DNA from: Thiobacillus sp. UBA2487
GTDB lineage: Bacteria > Pseudomonadota > Gammaproteobacteria > Burkholderiales > Sulfuriferulaceae
DNA length: 8,571 nt
Direction: 5' to 3'
Assembly: GCA_002341815.1 (NCBI GenBank)
Contig: DDOT01000097.1
Coordinates: forward strand, 6,742 to 15,312
The position numbers were made by a program, and so were the translations under genes. Below, in pieces: positions 6,303 to 8,571 of this stretch; the stretch's first letter is position 1; every line of letters begins with the position of its first letter. Under the pieces are notes generated by a model. It was not told the DNA's origin. It ran no database searches and was given only the letters and a program-made list of their open reading frames with translations.

Positions 6303-7544
6303 TCAGGCGATACGCTTGAACACCAAGGTACCATTGGTGCCGCCAAAACCGAATGAATTGGACAGGGCCACATCAATCGTCATATCGCGTGCGGTATTCG
6401 GCACATAATCCAGATCACAGGCTTCATCCTGATTGAACAGATTGATGGTCGGCGGTGCAACCTGATGATGCACACTCAACGCCGTATACACAGCCTCAAC
6501 GCCACCCGCAGCCCCCAACAAGTGTCCGGTCATGGATTTGGTAGAACTGATCGCTGCCCGGTACGCATGATCACCCAGCGCGAGTTTGAGCGCGGACGTT
6601 TCAGCCATATCACCCAATGGGGTAGATGTCCCATGCGCATTGACATAGTCAACTTGATCGGCATTCATCCCTGCATTATGCAACGCGTTGCGCATACACC
6701 GGGCGGCGCCTTCACCATTTTCCAAAGGTGCTGTCATGTGATAAGCATCGCCACTCATACCGAAACCGGCCAATTCGGCATAAATGCGAGCTCCGCGTGC
6801 ACGGGCATGCTCATATTCTTCCAGCACCACAACGCCTGCGCCTTCACCCATAACAAAACCATCCCGATCACGATCCCATGGCCGACTGGCTGTTGCCGGA
6901 TCATCATTACGGGTAGACAGTGCCCGAGAGGCGGCAAATCCACCAACCCCCAACGGGCTGACCGCCGATTCAGCACCCCCGGCGACCATGACATCCACAT
7001 CGCCATATTCGATCATGCGGGCAGAATTGCCAATTGCGTGCGTTGCGGTTGCACAGGCAGTCACCATCGCCAAATTCGGGCCTTTGAATCCATACATGAT
7101 AGACAGATTGCCCGAAATCATATTGATGATCGATGCCGGAATGAAAAACGGCGATATTTTACGCGGACCGCTTTCCATGTAAGTGCCATGGGTGTCTTCG
7201 ATCAATGGCAAGCCGCCAATTCCTGAACCGATATTGACCCCAATCCGCTCGGCATTGGCTTCTGTCACCGTCAAACCGGCATCACGAACCGCCTCAATAC
7301 CAGCCGCCATGCCGTATTGGATAAAGGTATCCATACGCCGGGCTTCCTTAGGACTCAGAAATTGGGAAACGTCAAAATCTTTGACTTCCCCCGCACACTG
7401 CGCCGCAAAAGCACTGGGATCAAAACGGGTAATCCGGGCAATGCCGGACACCCCTGCAACGATATTGGCCCAATTGGTTCCGATACCGGTACCGACTGGG
7501 GATACAATTCCCAGCCCGGTAATAACGACTCTACGTTTGGACAA
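6303..7544 (-). CDS. fabF: 3-oxoacyl-[acyl-carrier-protein] synthase II (KAS II)
   Basis: A 413-residue thiolase-fold condensing enzyme, the length of E. coli FabF. It condenses malonyl-ACP with acyl-ACP in fatty acid elongation in the cytoplasm; the E. coli enzyme also extends C16:1 to C18:1. The Cys-His-His triad is visible: C164 in [11 protein letters not shown]304 in [11 protein letters not shown] and H341 in [12 protein letters not shown]336 lies in STKSMTG, and the gating loop [11 protein letters not shown] lies near the end (399-409). FabB-type KAS I is unlikely given the sequence motifs and the position after acpP. The start is TTG 7544-7542: the frame has no ATG before residue 71, the N-terminus [17 protein letters not shown] is complete, and GGAG lies 5 bases upstream. 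It follows acpP by 29 bases. Confidence 0.97.
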   Translation of the reverse strand: MSKRRVVITGLGIVSPVGTGIGTNWANIVAGVSGIARITRFDPSAFAAQCAGEVKDFDVSQFLSPKEARRMDTFIQYGMAAGIEAVRDAGLTVTEANAERIGVNIGSGIGGLPLIEDTHGTYMESGPRKISPFFIPASIINMISGNLSIMYGFKGPNLAMVTACATATHAIGNSARMIEYGDVDVMVAGGAESAVSPLGVGGFAASRALSTRNDDPATASRPWDRDRDGFVMGEGAGVVVLEEYEHARARGARIYAELAGFGMSGDAYHMTAPLENGEGAARCMRNALHNAGMNADQVDYVNAHGTSTPLGDMAETSALKLALGDHAYRAAISSTKSMTGHLLGAAGGVEAVYTALSVHHQVAPPTINLFNQDEACDLDYVPNTARDMTIDVALSNSFGFGGTNGTLVFKRIA

Positions 7545-7549
7545 GACAG

Positions 7550-7553
7550 CTCC
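7550..7553 (-). promoter_or_regulatory. Shine-Dalgarno supporting the TTG start of fabF, within a pyrimidine-rich spacer
   Basis: GGAG on the minus strand lies 5 bases before TTG 7544-7542. The acpP-fabF spacer just upstream is strongly U/C-rich (7555-7572), the kind of sequence that can help ribosomal protein S1 binding. It compensates plausibly for the weak TTG start. Confidence 0.65.
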
Positions 7554-7573
7554 GAAAGAAAACGAAAAAGAGA

Positions 7574-7813
7574 TTACTTGCTCAAATGACCATTTACATA
7601 GTCAATGGCTTGCTGAACGGTGGTAATTTTTTCAGCTTCTTCATCCGGAATTTCACAGTCAAACTCTTCTTCCAGCGCCATCACCAGTTCAACGGTGTCG
7701 AGGGAATCCGCTCCCAAATCGCCAGCGAAGGAGGATTCATTTTTGATCTCGTCTTCCTTGACGCCCAACTGTTCTGCGACGATTTTCTTGACACGTTGCT
7801 CGATGTTTTCCAT
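7574..7813 (-). CDS. acpP: Acyl carrier protein
   Basis: A 79-residue, strongly acidic protein of the size and sequence of bacterial AcpP (E. coli 78). It carries growing acyl chains as thioesters on a 4'-phosphopantetheine arm and serves FabG, FabF and the other fatty acid enzymes. The attachment serine is S37 in [19 protein letters not shown], the recognition helix II is intact, and helix III ([19 protein letters not shown]) is typical. ATG 7813 has GGAG 7 bases upstream, and the leader before it is U-rich. A good extended -10 promoter lies about 40 bases upstream, so the gene can be expressed apart from fabG, as expected for one of the most abundant proteins in a cell. Confidence 0.99.
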   Translation of the reverse strand: MENIEQRVKKIVAEQLGVKEDEIKNESSFAGDLGADSLDTVELVMALEEEFDCEIPDEEAEKITTVQQAIDYVNGHLSK

Positions 7814-7849
7814 GTGGACACTCCAGGTTAAAATAAATAAAACTCGACC

Positions 7850-7878
7850 ATTTTAGCAAATTCGGCCGATATCAACAA
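7850..7878 (-). promoter_or_regulatory. Candidate extended -10 promoter for acpP
   Basis: Minus-strand TAAAAT (7855-7850), five of six matches to the -10 consensus, is preceded by TGC, an extended -10 element. TTGTTG (7878-7873) lies 17 bases upstream as a weak -35. Transcription would start near 7843, giving a leader of about 30 bases, U-rich up to the GGAG of acpP. A separate acpP promoter between fabG and acpP is known in E. coli, which supports the reading. Confidence 0.6.
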
Positions 7879-7879
7879 A

Positions 7880-7912
7880 CTGACTTATTCAGATTTGTCA
7901 TCTGCCCGTCAG
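7880..7912 (-). repeat. Nested inverted repeat in the fabG-acpP gap (possible attenuator or operator)
   Basis: Two perfect 5-base inverted repeats are nested. The outer arms CTGAC/GTCAG lie at 7880-7884 and 7908-7912. The inner arms CAGAT/ATCTG lie at 7890-7894 and 7900-7904 and flank a 5-base loop. In the transcript from fabG this can fold as a two-part hairpin followed by UUUGUU, a weak terminator-like end. It also sits just upstream of the acpP -35, so it could act as a DNA operator. The structure is visible; the function is inferred. Confidence 0.4.
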
Positions 7913-7922
7913 ACCATTCAGA

Positions 7923-8571
7923 TTACGCCATGTACATACCACCATTTACATGCAGTGTGGTGCCGGTAATATAGCCGGCGCCAGATGACGCCAAAAACGA
8001 CACCGCATGCGCAACCTCGTCAACCTGCCCCAAGCGACCCAGCGGAATCTGCCCGAGCAAGCTTTCCTTAACGCCATCAGGCAATGCGCGCGTCATGTCG
8101 GTATCAATAAACCCGGGTGCCACGCTGTTAACGGTGATATTCCGACTACCCGCTTCGCGTGCCAACGCTTTGGCAAACCCTAGCATGCCGGCTTTGGCTG
8201 CTGCATAATTCGCTTGCCCGGCGTTTCCGGACGCACCCACGACAGACGATATATTGATAATGCGGCCATAGCGCGCTTTCATCATTTCACGCAACACCGC
8301 GCGTGACAGACGGAATACCGACGTCAGATTTGTGGCAACAACATCGTCCCACTCATCGTCTTTCATGCGCATTAATAAATTATCGCGCGTGATACCGGCA
8401 TTATTGACCAAAATCGCCACGTCACCGTATTGCTCGTGTACCTGACGTAATGCCGCATCCACGCTGGCAGCGTCGGTAACCTGCAATACCACCCCACAAC
8501 CTTCAACACCCGACACGCGCAAGTAATCACTAATGGCTTGCGCTCCCGACTCACTGGTTGCCGTACCCATA
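7923..8571 (-). CDS. fabG: 3-oxoacyl-[acyl-carrier-protein] reductase (5' end outside window)
   Basis: Partial gene: the C-terminal 215 residues of a short-chain dehydrogenase/reductase that reduces 3-oxoacyl-ACP with NADPH. The visible part is collinear with E. coli FabG from its GTATSENGAQAISDYL segment onward. About 32 N-terminal residues, including the TGxxxGIG cofactor loop, are therefore missing at the window edge, and the apparent first Met is internal. Visible: NNAGITRDNLLMRM (56-69), N81, the catalytic serine S109 in SSVVG, the YxxxK pair Y122 and K126 in ANYAAAKAG, APGFIDTDMTRAL, and the C-terminus ITGTTLHVNGGMYMA typical of FabG. Compared with E. coli there is a 3-residue insertion after DYL (RVSGVEG region). 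It stops at TAA 7925-7923, and acpP follows after 109 bases. Confidence 0.97.
   Translation of the reverse strand, partial: MGTATSESGAQAISDYLRVSGVEGCGVVLQVTDAASVDAALRQVHEQYGDVAILVNNAGITRDNLLMRMKDDEWDDVVATNLTSVFRLSRAVLREMMKARYGRIINISSVVGASGNAGQANYAAAKAGMLGFAKALAREAGSRNITVNSVAPGFIDTDMTRALPDGVKESLLGQIPLGRLGQVDEVAHAVSFLASSGAGYITGTTLHVNGGMYMA

Noticed and set aside
6268..6303. 11-residue frame starting at the TGATG of the fabF stop
   Set aside because: It consists mainly of the GC-rich hairpin sequence and has no ribosome binding site; the hairpin explains the sequence better.
5719..6408. Plus-strand open frame (229 residues) across the pabB start and fabF end
   Set aside because: The translation is low-complexity in Pro, His, Thr and Arg, as expected from the reverse of real codons, and it overlaps two well-supported genes.
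6465..7226. Long plus-strand open frame (253 residues) opposite fabF
   Set aside because: It lies wholly inside fabF, which has all catalytic residues. The antisense product is rich in Cys, His and Arg with no recognisable domain, and no ribosome binding site supports it.
7555..7600. Intrinsic terminator between acpP and fabF suggested by the U-rich run
   Set aside because: The only hairpin near it (a 5-base AAATG/CATTT repeat inside acpP) is AT-rich, has a 2-base loop and is about 12 bases from the U-run, so it is not a plausible terminator.
1..8571. Mobile elements, CRISPR arrays, tRNA genes, riboswitches or horizontally gained islands
   Set aside because: No terminal repeats, direct-repeat arrays, transposase motifs, tRNA-like cloverleaf or shift in composition was seen; the window is a collinear conserved cluster.

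Overview
The window is a conserved bacterial housekeeping cluster. Every gene lies on the minus strand, so transcription runs from high to low coordinates. Gene content and order (fabG, acpP, fabF, [pabB], pabC, mltG, tmk, holB, pilZ, tatD) match the fatty-acid/lipid-linked cluster of Gammaproteobacteria. Escherichia coli has fabG-acpP-fabF-pabC-yceG-tmk-holB-ycfH, and Pseudomonas has the same block with pilZ between holB and tatD. The balanced base composition, and the pilZ gene that implies type IV pili, suggest a non-enteric gammaproteobacterium. A betaproteobacterium is less likely but not excluded, and the genus cannot be told from this window.

Layout in order of transcription: (1) 8571-7923, fabG, missing its N-terminus at the window edge. 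(2) 7922-7814, a 109-base gap with a nested inverted repeat, an extended -10 promoter and a U-rich leader, leading into acpP (7813-7574). (3) fabF (7544-6303), which starts at TTG after a pyrimidine-rich spacer. (4) A 58-base gap with a GC-rich hairpin, then pabB (GTG start, strong Shine-Dalgarno). (5) A tightly coupled run pabB-pabC-mltG-tmk-holB with ATGA overlaps or a 2-base gap. (6) A 174-base gap holding a possible 46-residue cysteine-rich small ORF and a weak candidate promoter. (7) pilZ, tatD and the start of a lipoprotein gene that overlaps the tatD stop by one base and runs off the window.

The genes combine fatty acid elongation (FabG, AcpP, FabF), p-aminobenzoate synthesis for folate (PabB makes aminodeoxychorismate, PabC releases PABA), peptidoglycan strand termination (MltG), dTTP supply (Tmk), the replicative clamp loader (HolB), type IV pilus assembly (PilZ), a TatD-family metal-dependent nuclease/hydrolase, and an outer-membrane-type lipoprotein. 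There is no gene-free stretch over 300 bases. I see no tRNA, rRNA, CRISPR array, insertion sequence or phage gene.

The window is mostly ordinary and I see no clear new multi-gene system. The points most worth checking are the cysteine-rich small ORF between holB and pilZ, the PIAGT (not PIKGT) active-site motif in PabB together with the placement of pabB in this cluster, the structured intergenic regions around acpP and after fabF, the TTG start of fabF, and an over-frequent octamer ATCGGTTG on the coding strand.
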